From: Rhodobacteraceae bacterium F11138
GTDB lineage: Bacteria > Pseudomonadota > Alphaproteobacteria > Rhodobacterales > Rhodobacteraceae
NCBI GenBank assembly: GCA_016521575.1
Contig: JAEKDP010000006.1
Coordinates: 1-64,000 of the forward strand
Direction: 5' to 3'
DNA length: 64,000 bases
The first letter of the stretch is position 1, and each line of letters starts with the position of its first letter. Under the pieces are notes generated by a model. It was not told where the DNA came from. It did not search any database and saw only the letters and a program-made list of their open reading frames with translations. A program made the translations under genes and the position numbers. Shown here piece by piece: positions 37,130-46,761 of the stretch.

Positions 37130-39538
37130 TCACCCGCGCATGCGTGCGCCGTCGGCGTCAAACAGCGGCCGCGAGATCAACCGGGCGGGCCGTTTGTCGC
37201 CAAGGATCTCGATATGGACCTGCAGCCCGTCGTCGATGCAATCCCGGGGCAGAAACCCCAGCGCCACCGATTTGCCCGCATGGTGTGAATAGCCGCCCGA
37301 GGTGCAAAACCCCTGTACCGTGCCGTTCAGCCAGATCGGTTCATAGGCGTGCACATCGGCGTCGAGGGCGTCGACCTCAAAAGCGACCAGCTTGCGTGCC
37401 GGACCTGCGGCCCGGTCTGCCTCGGCGGCGGCGCGGCCAATGAAATCAGTGGATTTTCCGAAGGCGATAAATCGGTCCAGCCCGGTTTCAGCGGCGGTGT
37501 AATCCGGGGAATACTCGCTGAGCCAGCTGCCAAAGAACTTGTCCAGCCGCAGCGACATCATCGCACGCATGCCGAAGGGCACCATGCCGTGGCTTTGTCC
37601 GGCAGACCAAAGCGTGGTCCACAACTGGCGTTGGGCCATGGGGTCGCAATAGATTTCATACCCCAGATCGCCGGTATAGCTGACCCGCTGGATGATGCAG
37701 TCGGTCATCCCCACGGTGCCGCGGCGCACGTCCAGGAACCGCAGGTCGCTGATATCGCATTGGGTGCAGGCGTTCAGAACCTGCTGTGCTTTCGGCCCTG
37801 CGATCTGAAACCCGGTGCTGGTGTCGCTGATGTTTTCAACCGTAACACCGCTTTGTGCGTGCTGTTGGAACCAGCGCAGATGATAGGCTTGGCTTCCATA
37901 AGAGGCGGTCAGCCGGAATTCGCGGTCAGACAGGCAAGAGATGGTGAAATCACCGATCAGCCGACCCTTGGGCGACAGCATGGGCGTCAGGCTGACGCGC
38001 CCCGGTTCGGGCACGCGGCCCGCCATGATGTGATCCAGCCAGTCCCGGGTGCCGGCCCCGGTGATCCGGAATTTGCCGAAGTTGTGAACCTCGTTGATGC
38101 CGATGCCGCCGCGCACGCCGCGCACTTCGCGGGCGATGGCATCGAAAGCGTCGGACCGCCGGAACGACGGGGTTTCATGCGCGGGTTCGCCGGGTTGGGC
38201 GAAATAGTTGACCACCTCAAGGCCGAACTGTTGGCCCCAGACCGCCCCCAGGTCGGTGAAGATGTCGTACATGGGCGTTGTGCGATTGGGCCGCGCGGCG
38301 GGAAGTTCCTCGTTCGGGTAGGAGACAGAGAACCGTCTCTGGTAGTTCTCGGTGACCTTGGGCAGGGTATAGCCGGGGCTGATCCAGCTGCCGAACCGGG
38401 CCACGTCCATCGCAAACACATCGCGTTCGGGTTCGCCTTCGACCATCCATTGCGCCAATGTCAGGCCGACACCGCCGCCCTGGCTGAACCCGGCCATCAC
38501 GCCGCAGGCGGACCAGTAATTGCGCACGCCGGGCACCGGGCCGACCAGCGGGTTGCCGTCGGGGGCAAAGGTGAAGGGGCCGTGAATCACCGATTTGACT
38601 CCCGCGGTTTCCAGCACCGGAAAGCGTCGGTACGCGAAATCGACGCTTTCGGTGATCTTGTCGAAATCGTCGGGCAGCAATTCGTGACCAAAGTTCCACG
38701 GCGTGCCCCCTACCGCCCAGGGGCGGCAGGTCTGTTCATAAAAGCCGATGCACAGCCCGCGGCCCTCCTGGCGCAGATAGGATTCACCCGCGGGGTCCAT
38801 GACATGCGGGTGTTCGCGGTCACGTTCGTAGATTTCTGGGATGTCGTCGGTGACGATATACTGGTGTTCCATCGGGTGCAGCGGCAGATACAGCCCCGCC
38901 ATCGCGCCGACTTCGCGCGCCCAAAGCCCGGCGGCGTTGACAATGTGTTCGGCGTGGATGGTGCCCTTGTCGGTCACGATATCCCATGTTCCATCGGGAC
39001 GTTGGTTGGTTTCGCGCACCATGCAATGGGATTCGATCGTCGCCCCGCCCAAGCGGGCGGCCTTGGCATAGGCATGGGTGGTGCCCGACGGGTCCAGATG
39101 TCCGTCCAGCGGATCGTAAAGCCCGCCTAAGATGCCGTCGAGATTGGTGATCGGCGTGATCCTGGCGATCTCTTCGGGCCCGACGATTTCGGTATCCAGC
39201 CCCATGAAGCGATGCTTGGCGCGTTCGGCCAGCATCATGTCAAAGCGATCGCGGTTGTCAGCCAAAGTGACACCGCCCACATGATGCAGACCACAGGACA
39301 TGCCGGTGATCTCTTCCAGTTCCTTGTACAGCCGGATGGTGTATCCTTGCAGCGCGGCCATGTTGGTGTCGCCGTTCAACGTGTGAAATCCACCTGCGGC
39401 GTGCCAGGTCGATCCGCTGGTCAGTTCGCTGCGTTCCAGCAGCATGACATCGGGCCAGCCCAGCTTGGTCAGATGATACAGCACCGAACAGCCGACGACG
39501 CCGCCGCCGATGACTGCCACACGGGTGGTGGTTTTCAT
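37130..39538 (-). CDS. FAD-dependent dimethylglycine/sarcosine dehydrogenase-like protein with GcvT domain
   Basis: An 802-residue two-domain flavoenzyme. The N-terminal DAO domain has VAVIGGGVVGCSVLYHLTKL and GSTWHAAGG, where His46 matches the residue that binds FAD covalently in dimethylglycine and sarcosine dehydrogenases. A central FAO_M-like region and a C-terminal GcvT/aminomethyltransferase domain (NEVHNFGKFRITGAGTRDWL; YTGDLGYEIYCD; SLRLDKFFGSWLSEY) follow. It likely demethylates an N-methylglycine compound, passing the methyl carbon to THF. This would feed the C1 pool handled by FolD and Fhs. The exact substrate is open. The ATG at 39538 gives full family length. Confidence 0.9.
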   Translation of the reverse strand: MKTTTRVAVIGGGVVGCSVLYHLTKLGWPDVMLLERSELTSGSTWHAAGGFHTLNGDTNMAALQGYTIRLYKELEEITGMSCGLHHVGGVTLADNRDRFDMMLAERAKHRFMGLDTEIVGPEEIARITPITNLDGILGGLYDPLDGHLDPSGTTHAYAKAARLGGATIESHCMVRETNQRPDGTWDIVTDKGTIHAEHIVNAAGLWAREVGAMAGLYLPLHPMEHQYIVTDDIPEIYERDREHPHVMDPAGESYLRQEGRGLCIGFYEQTCRPWAVGGTPWNFGHELLPDDFDKITESVDFAYRRFPVLETAGVKSVIHGPFTFAPDGNPLVGPVPGVRNYWSACGVMAGFSQGGGVGLTLAQWMVEGEPERDVFAMDVARFGSWISPGYTLPKVTENYQRRFSVSYPNEELPAARPNRTTPMYDIFTDLGAVWGQQFGLEVVNYFAQPGEPAHETPSFRRSDAFDAIAREVRGVRGGIGINEVHNFGKFRITGAGTRDWLDHIMAGRVPEPGRVSLTPMLSPKGRLIGDFTISCLSDREFRLTASYGSQAYHLRWFQQHAQSGVTVENISDTSTGFQIAGPKAQQVLNACTQCDISDLRFLDVRRGTVGMTDCIIQRVSYTGDLGYEIYCDPMAQRQLWTTLWSAGQSHGMVPFGMRAMMSLRLDKFFGSWLSEYSPDYTAAETGLDRFIAFGKSTDFIGRAAAEADRAAGPARKLVAFEVDALDADVHAYEPIWLNGTVQGFCTSGGYSHHAGKSVALGFLPRDCIDDGLQVHIEILGDKRPARLISRPLFDADGARMRG

Positions 39539-39683
39539 GGGATACCTCCGCTAGCCTTTCCGCGCAGCATTCGGTTTCGGCCGGGATATGGCAAGTCAGT
39601 CTGCGACCTAAAGCGTCGCAAATCGATCCCGCAGATCCGCGGGGGGCATCAGGCCGGGACGAACCGGCCAGGAAGGGGCGGAA

Positions 39684-40937
39684 ATGATCGTGACATTCTG
39701 GCGGCTTGCCTTGCAGGTCTCAAGACGCCTCTATTTCCGGGTCTTGATGATCGCCGGTCTGGCCCTGATTTCACTTTTTGTGGCCAAACTGCTGGGCGCG
39801 TTCATACCGCAGGGGTTCAGCGATACCATCGGGGCCAAGGCCGTCGACCCGATTCTGAACACGCTGGCGGCGTCGATGTTGTCGGTGACGATCTTTTCAC
39901 TGACGATCATGACGGCGACCTACCGCATGGCTTCGGCGCAATGGTCGCCGCGCACGCATGTCATCCTGCGCGACGATACCACCACACATTCCGTTCTGGC
40001 CAATTTTGTCGGTGCCTATCTGTTTGCCCTTGTGGCGATCGTGCTGCGGGCTTCGCATTTCTTTGGCGAGCAGGAAATCGTGGTGCTGTTCTTTTTCACC
40101 ATTGCGGTGATCGCCATGATCCTGTTGTCACTGGTGCGCTGGATTGCCCATCTGGACAAGCTGGGCAGCCTGGAGGAGACCGCCGACCAGGTGCAGCACC
40201 GCACTGAACGCGCCATGCGCAATCTGGCGCGGCATCCCTGCTATCGGGCGCAAAGGCTGACGGCGGCGCGCATGCGGGAACTGGATGGGCTGGTTCCGAT
40301 CCGGGCACGATGCCACGGGTATATTCAGCAGATCTTTCCGGAACGGATACAGGAAGCGGCTGAAGCCGACGATGCCCGGGTCTATATCACGGCCCGGATC
40401 GGAACCTATGTTCAGCAAGGCGATGTGCTGGCGCGGGTAGAGGCCAATGAAGTCGGCGACAAGTTGGCGGGCGATGTGCACGGAGCCATTCTGATCGATT
40501 CGGCGCGGTCGTTTCAGCAGGACCCGGGCTTTGGGCTCAGCGTGTTGTCGGAAATCGGTCTGCGTGCCTTGTCGCCTGGAATAAACGATCCGGAAACCGC
40601 GATCGCGATGGTGCATCGGTTGTCATCCGCAATGGCCTTGCTGGCCGGGGTCGCGGCTGACGAAGACGCCCCGGCGCTGGAACGGGTCTGGATGCCGCAG
40701 GAAGATGTCGAGACCTGGTTCCGCAGCAGTTTCGACCGGATCGCGCGCGAGGCGGGAACAGCGCTCGAGGTGCATTTGGCCATTGCCGAGGCGCTGCAAT
40801 ATATCGGGACCCTGGACAGGCACCATCTGGCGGTTTCCGGTCGGGCCTGCGCCGAACGCTGTGCGGTGCGTGCCCGAAAGGCGTTGCAGGAAGATCCCGA
40901 TCTCGACCGCTATCTGGCCGCCATCGGCCACGCCTGA
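39684..40937 (+). CDS. DUF2254 family membrane protein
   Basis: A 417-residue protein with about four transmembrane helices in the first 160 residues (VLMIAGLALISLFVAKLLG; TLAASMLSVTIFSLTIM; SVLANFVGAYLFALVAIV; VVLFFFTIAVIAMILLSLV). A large soluble part follows with GLRALSPGINDPETAIAM, the hallmark of the DUF2254 family. The function is unknown. It lies alone on the plus strand between two minus-strand genes. The ATG at 39684 follows GGAAGGGGCGG. Confidence 0.85.
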   Translation: MIVTFWRLALQVSRRLYFRVLMIAGLALISLFVAKLLGAFIPQGFSDTIGAKAVDPILNTLAASMLSVTIFSLTIMTATYRMASAQWSPRTHVILRDDTTTHSVLANFVGAYLFALVAIVLRASHFFGEQEIVVLFFFTIAVIAMILLSLVRWIAHLDKLGSLEETADQVQHRTERAMRNLARHPCYRAQRLTAARMRELDGLVPIRARCHGYIQQIFPERIQEAAEADDARVYITARIGTYVQQGDVLARVEANEVGDKLAGDVHGAILIDSARSFQQDPGFGLSVLSEIGLRALSPGINDPETAIAMVHRLSSAMALLAGVAADEDAPALERVWMPQEDVETWFRSSFDRIAREAGTALEVHLAIAEALQYIGTLDRHHLAVSGRACAERCAVRARKALQEDPDLDRYLAAIGHA

Positions 40938-40980
40938 GCGTAGGGTACGGGCGCTGGTGGGAACGCGAAAGCGCGCCGTT

Positions 40981-42291
40981 TCAGAGCGGTCGGATCTTCA
41001 ACCCGGTGACGCGGTTGCCTTCGCGGGCGACGACTTCGAAGCGGAAGCTGTGGAAGGAAAACACCTGTCCGACGGTCGGGATCATCTGGGCCTCGTGAAT
41101 CACCAGCCCGGCGACGGTGTTGGCTTCGTCATCCGGCAGGTTCCAGTCGGTGGCACGGTTCAGATCGCGGATTGTCATGGCACCATCGACGATGAACTGG
41201 CCATCTTCGGTGCGCACGACGGGCACTTCGGAATCCGGGTCGAATTCGTCGGTGATCTCCCCGACGATTTCTTCAAGGATGTCTTCCAGCGTGATCAGCC
41301 CCTGAAGGCTGCCATATTCATCGACCACCAGTGCAAAATGCGTGCGCATGCGCAGAAACTGGCGCATCTGGTCGTCCAGCGTGGTTGTTTCGGGCACGAA
41401 ATAGGGCGGCATCGCCACGTCGGTGATCTTGAACCGGCTCAAGGGCTGGGCGGCTGCGGCATCATTGCCGCTGATCTGGTTGTACATGGCGCGCAGCAGA
41501 TCCTTGGCGTGTACGACTCCGATGATGTTTTCCGGTTCGCGGCGGAACATCGGCAGCCGGGTGTGCGGACTGTTCAGGCATTGCTGCAGGATGTCTTCGG
41601 GCGGGTTGTCCGCGTCGATCATTTCGATGCCCGAGCGGTGCAGCATGATTTCCTCGACCGTGCGGTCACCCAAATCCAGCGCCCCCAGGATGCGGTCGCG
41701 ATCTTCCTTTTCCACCAACCCTTCGGAATGGCCCAATTGCAGCGCGCCGACGATTTCTTCGCGCACGGCAAGAATATGGCTGTCGGGATCGACCTCGACC
41801 CCGAATATCCGCAGCACCCCGCGCACGAGAAAACGCACCGCCGCAACCACGGGGGCAAAGATGTTCACCACGATCGCGATCACCGGGGCGACGGCAGCGG
41901 CGGCTTTTTCCGAGTTGATGATGGCATAGGTCTTGGGCAGGACTTCGGCGAAGACCAGCACCAGAATGGTCATCACCAGCGTCGCCACCGCCACACCGGT
42001 TTCACCAAAGGCGCGGGTGAACAGCGCGGTGGCCAGCGATGTGGCCAGGATGTTCACAAGGTTGTTGCCCAGCAGAACCGACCCGATCAACCGTTCGTTG
42101 TCCTCGGTGATCTGCAACGCCTTGGCCGCCCCGTTGGAGCCTTTGTCAGCCTGCGAACGCAGCTTGCCGCGCGATGCGGCCGTCAGGGCGGTTTCGGAAC
42201 CTGAGAAAAACGCCGACAGAACCAGCAGCAGCAGTATAGCGCCTCCGGTGATCCAGAATGCGGTGTCCAGCACGGTCGAGCTTGTGTCCAT
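40981..42291 (-). CDS. CNNM/CorC-type transporter protein with CBS domains
   Basis: A 436-residue HlyC/CorC family membrane protein. The N-terminal DUF21/CNNM region has several helices (FWITGGAILLLLVLSAFFSG; NNLVNILATSLATALFT; VATLVMTILVLVFAEVLPKT). Two CBS domains follow (HRSGIEMIDADNPPEDILQ; FALVVDEYGSLQGLITLEDI) and then the CorC_HlyC FAD-like domain at the end. Such proteins are linked to magnesium or cobalt efflux and resistance. The ATG at 42291 is chosen. A TTG at 42351 is possible but less likely. Confidence 0.92.
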   Translation of the reverse strand: MDTSSTVLDTAFWITGGAILLLLVLSAFFSGSETALTAASRGKLRSQADKGSNGAAKALQITEDNERLIGSVLLGNNLVNILATSLATALFTRAFGETGVAVATLVMTILVLVFAEVLPKTYAIINSEKAAAAVAPVIAIVVNIFAPVVAAVRFLVRGVLRIFGVEVDPDSHILAVREEIVGALQLGHSEGLVEKEDRDRILGALDLGDRTVEEIMLHRSGIEMIDADNPPEDILQQCLNSPHTRLPMFRREPENIIGVVHAKDLLRAMYNQISGNDAAAAQPLSRFKITDVAMPPYFVPETTTLDDQMRQFLRMRTHFALVVDEYGSLQGLITLEDILEEIVGEITDEFDPDSEVPVVRTEDGQFIVDGAMTIRDLNRATDWNLPDDEANTVAGLVIHEAQMIPTVGQVFSFHSFRFEVVAREGNRVTGLKIRPL

Positions 42292-42363
42292 TTCGATTGC
42301 AATCTTCCCTTGTTCAGGGACGGTTATGAGGCCGCCGGGGATGGCAATCAAGAGGCGGCGGTG

Positions 42364-43317
42364 TCACCCCTCCGACTTGGGCTGCCGGGCCAGCGGGTGA
42401 TGCTGCAGCACCAGTTCGGTCAAACGTTCGTCCAGCACATGCGTGTATATCTCGGTGGTGGACACGTCCGCATGTCCCAGCAAGGTCTGGATCGAACGCA
42501 GATCGGCGCCGTTGGCCAGCAAATGCGTGGCAAAGGCGTGGCGCAATGTGTGGGGTGTGACTCTGGCGGGCGGAATGCCACCATTGACGGCCATTTCCTT
42601 GATCAACTGAAAGAACCGGTGCCGGGTCAGATGTCCGGCCTTGCCACGGGATGGAAACAGGAACCGCGAGGGGGGCGCACCCTTGGCGACGCGTGCGGCT
42701 TCGGTTTGGTCGCGCGCATCCAGCCAATCAGCCAGCGCGGCGCGGGCAGGGGGGGACAATGGGACCATCCGTTCCTTGCCGCCCTTGCCCAGAATCAGCA
42801 GCATGTTCGGGTCGCCCCGGGTGGCGGCGACCGGCAGGGTGACCAATTCGCTGACCCGCATCCCGGTGGCATACAGCAGTTCGATCAGACAGGTGTTGCG
42901 CAGCCGGTCGTCTGCGCTGCGCCCGGTGCTGCGCGCAGCGGTCAGCAGCCGGTCGACTTCGGCGACTTCAAGCGTCTTGGGCAGGCGCTTGTCCCGGCCC
43001 GGTCCCTTGATCTGAATGGCGGGATTTTCGGGGCGCCATCCTTCTTCGAAGGCAAACCGATACAGTTGACGAATGGCGGACAGGCGGCGGGCGCGGGTGG
43101 ATCGGGCCAAACCCTGGGCGTCGCAATGGATCAGATAGGCTTCGATCTGGTCCCGGTCGGCGGTGGCAAAATCGCATGCGTGCCGTTCCAGCCAGCTGGC
43201 CAGATCCATCAGATCGCGCCCATAGGCCAGCAACGTGTTTGTTGCGGCCCCCAGTTCGGCGGCCTGGGCTTCAAGGAAGGTCGAAATCCATTGATCGCAG
43301 GACCCTGGTGCAGCCAT
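42364..43317 (-). CDS. xerD: Tyrosine recombinase XerD
   Basis: A 317-residue site-specific recombinase for resolving chromosome dimers at dif. The N-terminal SAM-like domain has DLMDLASWLERH. The catalytic domain shows the arginine in LLYATGMRVSELV, the HxLRH box HTLRHAFATHLLANGADL, then IQTLLGHADVSTTEIYTHV with the second histidine and the nucleophilic tyrosine. It lies with aroK/aroB nearby and has no flanking att repeats or phage genes, so I take it as chromosomal XerD, not an integrase. Confidence 0.93.
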   Translation of the reverse strand: MAAPGSCDQWISTFLEAQAAELGAATNTLLAYGRDLMDLASWLERHACDFATADRDQIEAYLIHCDAQGLARSTRARRLSAIRQLYRFAFEEGWRPENPAIQIKGPGRDKRLPKTLEVAEVDRLLTAARSTGRSADDRLRNTCLIELLYATGMRVSELVTLPVAATRGDPNMLLILGKGGKERMVPLSPPARAALADWLDARDQTEAARVAKGAPPSRFLFPSRGKAGHLTRHRFFQLIKEMAVNGGIPPARVTPHTLRHAFATHLLANGADLRSIQTLLGHADVSTTEIYTHVLDERLTELVLQHHPLARQPKSEG

Positions 43318-43321
43318 CTGT

Positions 43322-44833
43322 TCAGCGCCTTTCTCGCAGCATCAACTGGAGCGCGGCGCGGCGCGCGGTGTCTTCCAGACCGGCGGCGCGAAATGTGCTC
43401 AAGGCCCGGCTGAGCTGGGTGGGATTGCCGCGCGCACCCCTGTCAAAGTCGCGTATCGCGCGCAGCAGGGTTTCGCCCAGCCGCGGTTCGTCCGGTGATA
43501 CCGCGTCAGCGCCCGAGGCGTCGGAAAAGCCTTCGGCAATGGCCAGACCCAGCGCATCAGGGGCTGTTGCCCGGCCCGGCTCTCCGCGTGTGAGTGCGGC
43601 CAGAAACGCATGGGTTTGCGTGTCGGTCGGGACATGGGTGCCGGCAGCGCCATAGGCGGCGGACAGAAGCTGAACCCGCCAGGCCAGAACACGCGCGTTG
43701 ACGTCGCTGAATTCGATCGCGGCCAGATCCTGTGCGAACAAGGTGGCAAAAACAACGTCCAGTCCCGCCCCTTGCATGGCGGTCCAGGCCGGTTCCAGGG
43801 CAGCGGTGACCGCGGCGGGAACGCGGGCGCGCAGGGCGGCGTCGAACTGTTGTACCGCGTCGACCCGGTCCCATACTCCGCCTGACGCCGAAGGCTTGCG
43901 TTCGGTGTATAGCCCCAGCAATTGGTTCGGGGCCAGCGCCCCGATTCTGGCCAGCCGTTCGGCGGCCTCGATCTGGGCTTTCCAACCGGCGATATCCCGC
44001 AGATCCGCGGTCGCAAAGGCACGGGGCAGGGAGGCCGTGGGCAGGCGTTCTCCGATGGTTTCGAACAGCCGAAATGTCAGCGGGTCGGGATTGCGTGGCG
44101 CAGGCAGGGGCGGTGCATCTTCAAAAACATCCGGGCTGAGGAACCGGTCCAGCAGGTTGAGCTGTGCAAGTGGCAGCAATTCCAGCGCATGGGCTGTTTC
44201 CAATGTCAGCGCGGCGGTTTGCCAGTCTCCGCGCCGCGCATCGCAAAAGATCCGGGCATCATATCCCGGCGCCAGATGCGGCGCGCTGGACATCACCGCA
44301 CAGCTTTGGTCTTCGGTGCCCGTCAGCAGGGTCGCATCGAACCAGCGCCGGAACAGCGCGGCGTTCTGTTGTGGTTGCCCCTGTTCGGCCAAGGCCTGGG
44401 CCGGATCCGTGGCCCCAAGTTCAAGCAGCCGGTCGATACGCGCCAGCAACAATGTGTCCGCGCCCGCGCCGGTGGCCGGAGGAGTGCTTTCGGTCAACAG
44501 CAACGTATAAAGCAGCGTTTGCATCGCCGCGTTTCCATTCACCGGCACCTGTGCGATCAGGTCCGCCAGATCGCCGACATCGCTGCCCTGCCACAGGGTC
44601 TCGGGCAGGCCGGTGACATCTGCGGGCACCAGACCGATTCGATCCGGCATGGACGCCAGCGGGCTCACTTCTATCCGGGGCTGCCGTGCCGTTTCGCTGA
44701 CCGGTGGTTCCATCAGCACGCCCCCCGATCCGGGTTGCGGGTGTTCACCCAGCCACTCGATCACCGACAGAGGGTCCTGTGCCGCGGCCGCCGCCGGCAG
44801 CAGAAATGCGATCAATGCGGTCTCAATGCGCAT
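43322..44833 (-). CDS. Predicted exported protein of unknown function
   Basis: A 503-residue protein with a Sec signal peptide (ALIAFLLPAAAAAQ). I do not recognise a domain. It is alanine- and leucine-rich and mostly helical with a tandem-helix look (for example ELGATDPAQALAEQGQPQQNAALF), suggesting an alpha-solenoid. Two cysteines (DQSCAVMSS, IFCDARRGDW) lie about 20 residues apart and could form a disulphide. It ends four bases before the xerD start and overlaps the small gene upstream by 11 bases. The three are probably one transcript. Confidence 0.75.
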   Translation of the reverse strand: MRIETALIAFLLPAAAAAQDPLSVIEWLGEHPQPGSGGVLMEPPVSETARQPRIEVSPLASMPDRIGLVPADVTGLPETLWQGSDVGDLADLIAQVPVNGNAAMQTLLYTLLLTESTPPATGAGADTLLLARIDRLLELGATDPAQALAEQGQPQQNAALFRRWFDATLLTGTEDQSCAVMSSAPHLAPGYDARIFCDARRGDWQTAALTLETAHALELLPLAQLNLLDRFLSPDVFEDAPPLPAPRNPDPLTFRLFETIGERLPTASLPRAFATADLRDIAGWKAQIEAAERLARIGALAPNQLLGLYTERKPSASGGVWDRVDAVQQFDAALRARVPAAVTAALEPAWTAMQGAGLDVVFATLFAQDLAAIEFSDVNARVLAWRVQLLSAAYGAAGTHVPTDTQTHAFLAALTRGEPGRATAPDALGLAIAEGFSDASGADAVSPDEPRLGETLLRAIRDFDRGARGNPTQLSRALSTFRAAGLEDTARRAALQLMLRERR

Positions 44834-44972
44834 CCAGCGTCACCGGCACGCGGATCTCGCTTTGCGGTGCGGTGAAGTCCGACCCGAACCAAGGACCCAG
44901 GTAGGCATAGCCAACCACGCCGATGAAGGCCAGGATCACAATGTAAAACAAGAGTTTGATCAGTTTGCCCAT
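44823..44972 (-). CDS. Tiny single-pass membrane protein
   Basis: A 49-residue protein: MGKLIKLLFYIVILAFIGVV and onward into GYAYLGPWFG, then a short acidic tail (APQSEIRVPVTLDAH). One N-terminal helix with a positive start suggests an inner-membrane anchor with a periplasmic tail. The start at 44972 is preferred to the in-frame ATG at 45008 because GCGGAAAAAAG precedes it. It overlaps the exported protein gene by 11 bases, so the pair may act together. No function is known. Confidence 0.7.
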   Translation of the reverse strand: MGKLIKLLFYIVILAFIGVVGYAYLGPWFGSDFTAPQSEIRVPVTLDAH

Positions 44973-45052
44973 CTTTTTTCCGCTGCCCCGCGCTGATGTT
45001 TTGTCCAAGTTATATATGGCCTTTTCCGCAAGATCACGTCATTCAGGACAAA

Positions 45053-45643
45053 ATGAGCGAAATTGAGCACAGCAAGACAAATCCGCAGTCCGCGCATTCC
45101 GTCGGACTGTTGAAAAAGACCGTCGTGATGGTCGGCATGATGGGCGCGGGCAAGACGGCGGTGGGGCGCGCCCTGGCGGGGCGGCTTGGGGTTCCCTTTC
45201 TGGACAGCGACGCCGAAATCGAACGGGCAGCCAACAGGACCGTGCCCGAGATATTCGAACGCGACGGCGAGCCGTTTTTCCGGCAGAAGGAAAGCCAGGT
45301 CATCAGCCGGTTGCTGGACGAACAATGCGGAATCCTGTCGACCGGCGGTGGGGCGTTCCTGTCCGAGGCGAATCGCCGGATGATATCCCAACGGGGTGTT
45401 TCGGTCTGGCTGAACGCGGATCTGCGGGTGCTGTGGAGCCGTGTGCGCCACAAGGACACCCGCCCGCTGTTGCGCACTGCCGATCCCTGGGCGACCTTGG
45501 GCGAAATATACCGCGCGCGGGTTCCGCTTTACGCTTTGGCGGATCTGTCGGTGGTGTCTGACGGACAGGCGTCGATCGATGACATGGTGGGTCGTGTGAT
45601 CGAAGTCCTGAAGACGCGCCCCGATGTGTTGGAGACGAGATGA
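45053..45643 (+). CDS. aroK: Shikimate kinase
   Basis: A 196-residue kinase phosphorylating shikimate at the 3-OH. The P-loop GMMGAGKT is at residues 28-35. FLDSDAEIERAANRTVPEIF holds the shikimate-binding DxD aspartates, and STGGGAFLSEANRRMI the glycine triplet. RHKDTRPLL is the lid arginine region. I start it at the ATG at 45053, which has AGGA ahead. Its stop overlaps the aroB start, as usual for an aroKB pair. Confidence 0.96.
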   Translation: MSEIEHSKTNPQSAHSVGLLKKTVVMVGMMGAGKTAVGRALAGRLGVPFLDSDAEIERAANRTVPEIFERDGEPFFRQKESQVISRLLDEQCGILSTGGGAFLSEANRRMISQRGVSVWLNADLRVLWSRVRHKDTRPLLRTADPWATLGEIYRARVPLYALADLSVVSDGQASIDDMVGRVIEVLKTRPDVLETR

Positions 45644-46761
45644 TGCAGCAAACCGTTCATGTTCCACTGGGCGCGCGTGCCTATGACGTGGTGATCGGGC
45701 CCGGTTTGCTGAACGAGGCCGGGACCCGGATGGCGCCCTTGTTGCGGCGGCCCCGGGTGGCGGTGGTTACGGATGAAACGGTGGCGGATCTGCATCTGGC
45801 AACCTTGCGCCAAGGTCTCGAGGATGCGGGCATTGCGATGCAGGCGCTGGCCTTGCCGCCGGGCGAGGCAACCAAGGGTTGGCCGCAGCTCACCCGCACG
45901 GTCGAATGGCTGTTGGATGCCAGGGTCGAGCGCAACGATATCGTGGTTGCATTCGGGGGCGGGGTGATCGGGGATCTGGCCGGTTTCGCCGCCGCTGTGC
46001 TGCGCCGCGGTGTGCGGTTCGTGCAGATTCCGACCTCGCTGTTGGCGCAGGTGGACAGTTCGGTCGGCGGGAAAACGGGGATCAATGCGCCGCAGGGCAA
46101 GAACCTGATCGGGGCGTTTCATCAACCCAGCCTGGTGTTGGCGGATACACAGGTGCTGGGCACGCTGACATCGCGCGATTTTCTGGCCGGGTATGGCGAG
46201 GTGGTGAAATACGGCATGTTGGGGGACGCGCGGTTCTTTGACTGGCTCGAAACGCAGGGTCCGGCGCTTGCGGCGGGGGACATGGACGCCCGGGTGCAGG
46301 CGGTGCGGCGCTCGGTCCAGATGAAGGCGGATATCGTGGCGCGGGATGAAACCGAACAGGGCGAACGCGCGCTGTTGAATCTGGGGCATACCTTTTGCCA
46401 TGCGCTCGAGGCGGCGACGGGGTACAGCGACCGTCTCTTGCATGGCGAGGGCGTCGCGATCGGCTGCGCGCTGGCGTTCGAATTGTCCGCGCGGCTGGGG
46501 CTTTGCAGCCAGGAATGCCCCAGTCGGGTGCGGGCGCATCTGCGCGACATGGGCATGAAGGCCGATTTGTCCGAGATCGAGGGCGCGTTGCCGGATGCCG
46601 AGGCGTTGCTGGCGTTGATGGCGCAGGACAAGAAAGTTCTGGACGGTCAGTTGCATTTCATCCTCGCGCGGGACATCGGGGATGCTTTTGTCACTGCGGA
46701 CGTTCCGGCGGCCAAGGTTCTGGAGCTGCTGCAGGACGGTTTGCGCGCGCGCGCGGCATAG
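45640..46761 (+). CDS. aroB: 3-dehydroquinate synthase
   Basis: An NAD- and metal-dependent enzyme of 373 aa closing DAHP to 3-dehydroquinate. The NAD-binding region is FGGGVIGDLAGFAAAVLRRG, with IPTSLLAQVDSSVGGKTGIN next to it. The metal and base residues are in GYGEVVKYGML and NLGHTFCHALEA, then LLHGEGVAIGCALA. Two adjacent ATGs (45640 and 45643) overlap the aroK stop. The two shikimate enzymes are thus made together. Confidence 0.97.
   Translation: MMQQTVHVPLGARAYDVVIGPGLLNEAGTRMAPLLRRPRVAVVTDETVADLHLATLRQGLEDAGIAMQALALPPGEATKGWPQLTRTVEWLLDARVERNDIVVAFGGGVIGDLAGFAAAVLRRGVRFVQIPTSLLAQVDSSVGGKTGINAPQGKNLIGAFHQPSLVLADTQVLGTLTSRDFLAGYGEVVKYGMLGDARFFDWLETQGPALAAGDMDARVQAVRRSVQMKADIVARDETEQGERALLNLGHTFCHALEAATGYSDRLLHGEGVAIGCALAFELSARLGLCSQECPSRVRAHLRDMGMKADLSEIEGALPDAEALLALMAQDKKVLDGQLHFILARDIGDAFVTADVPAAKVLELLQDGLRARAA

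Noticed and set aside
37349-39130. A 593-codon plus-strand frame opposite the dimethylglycine-dehydrogenase-like gene
   Set aside because: It is antisense to a full-length flavoenzyme and shows no domain.
42364-43317. The tyrosine recombinase as a sign of a prophage or genomic island
   Set aside because: Its length and motifs fit XerD. There are no phage genes, no adjacent tRNA and no direct repeats, and the neighbours are housekeeping genes.
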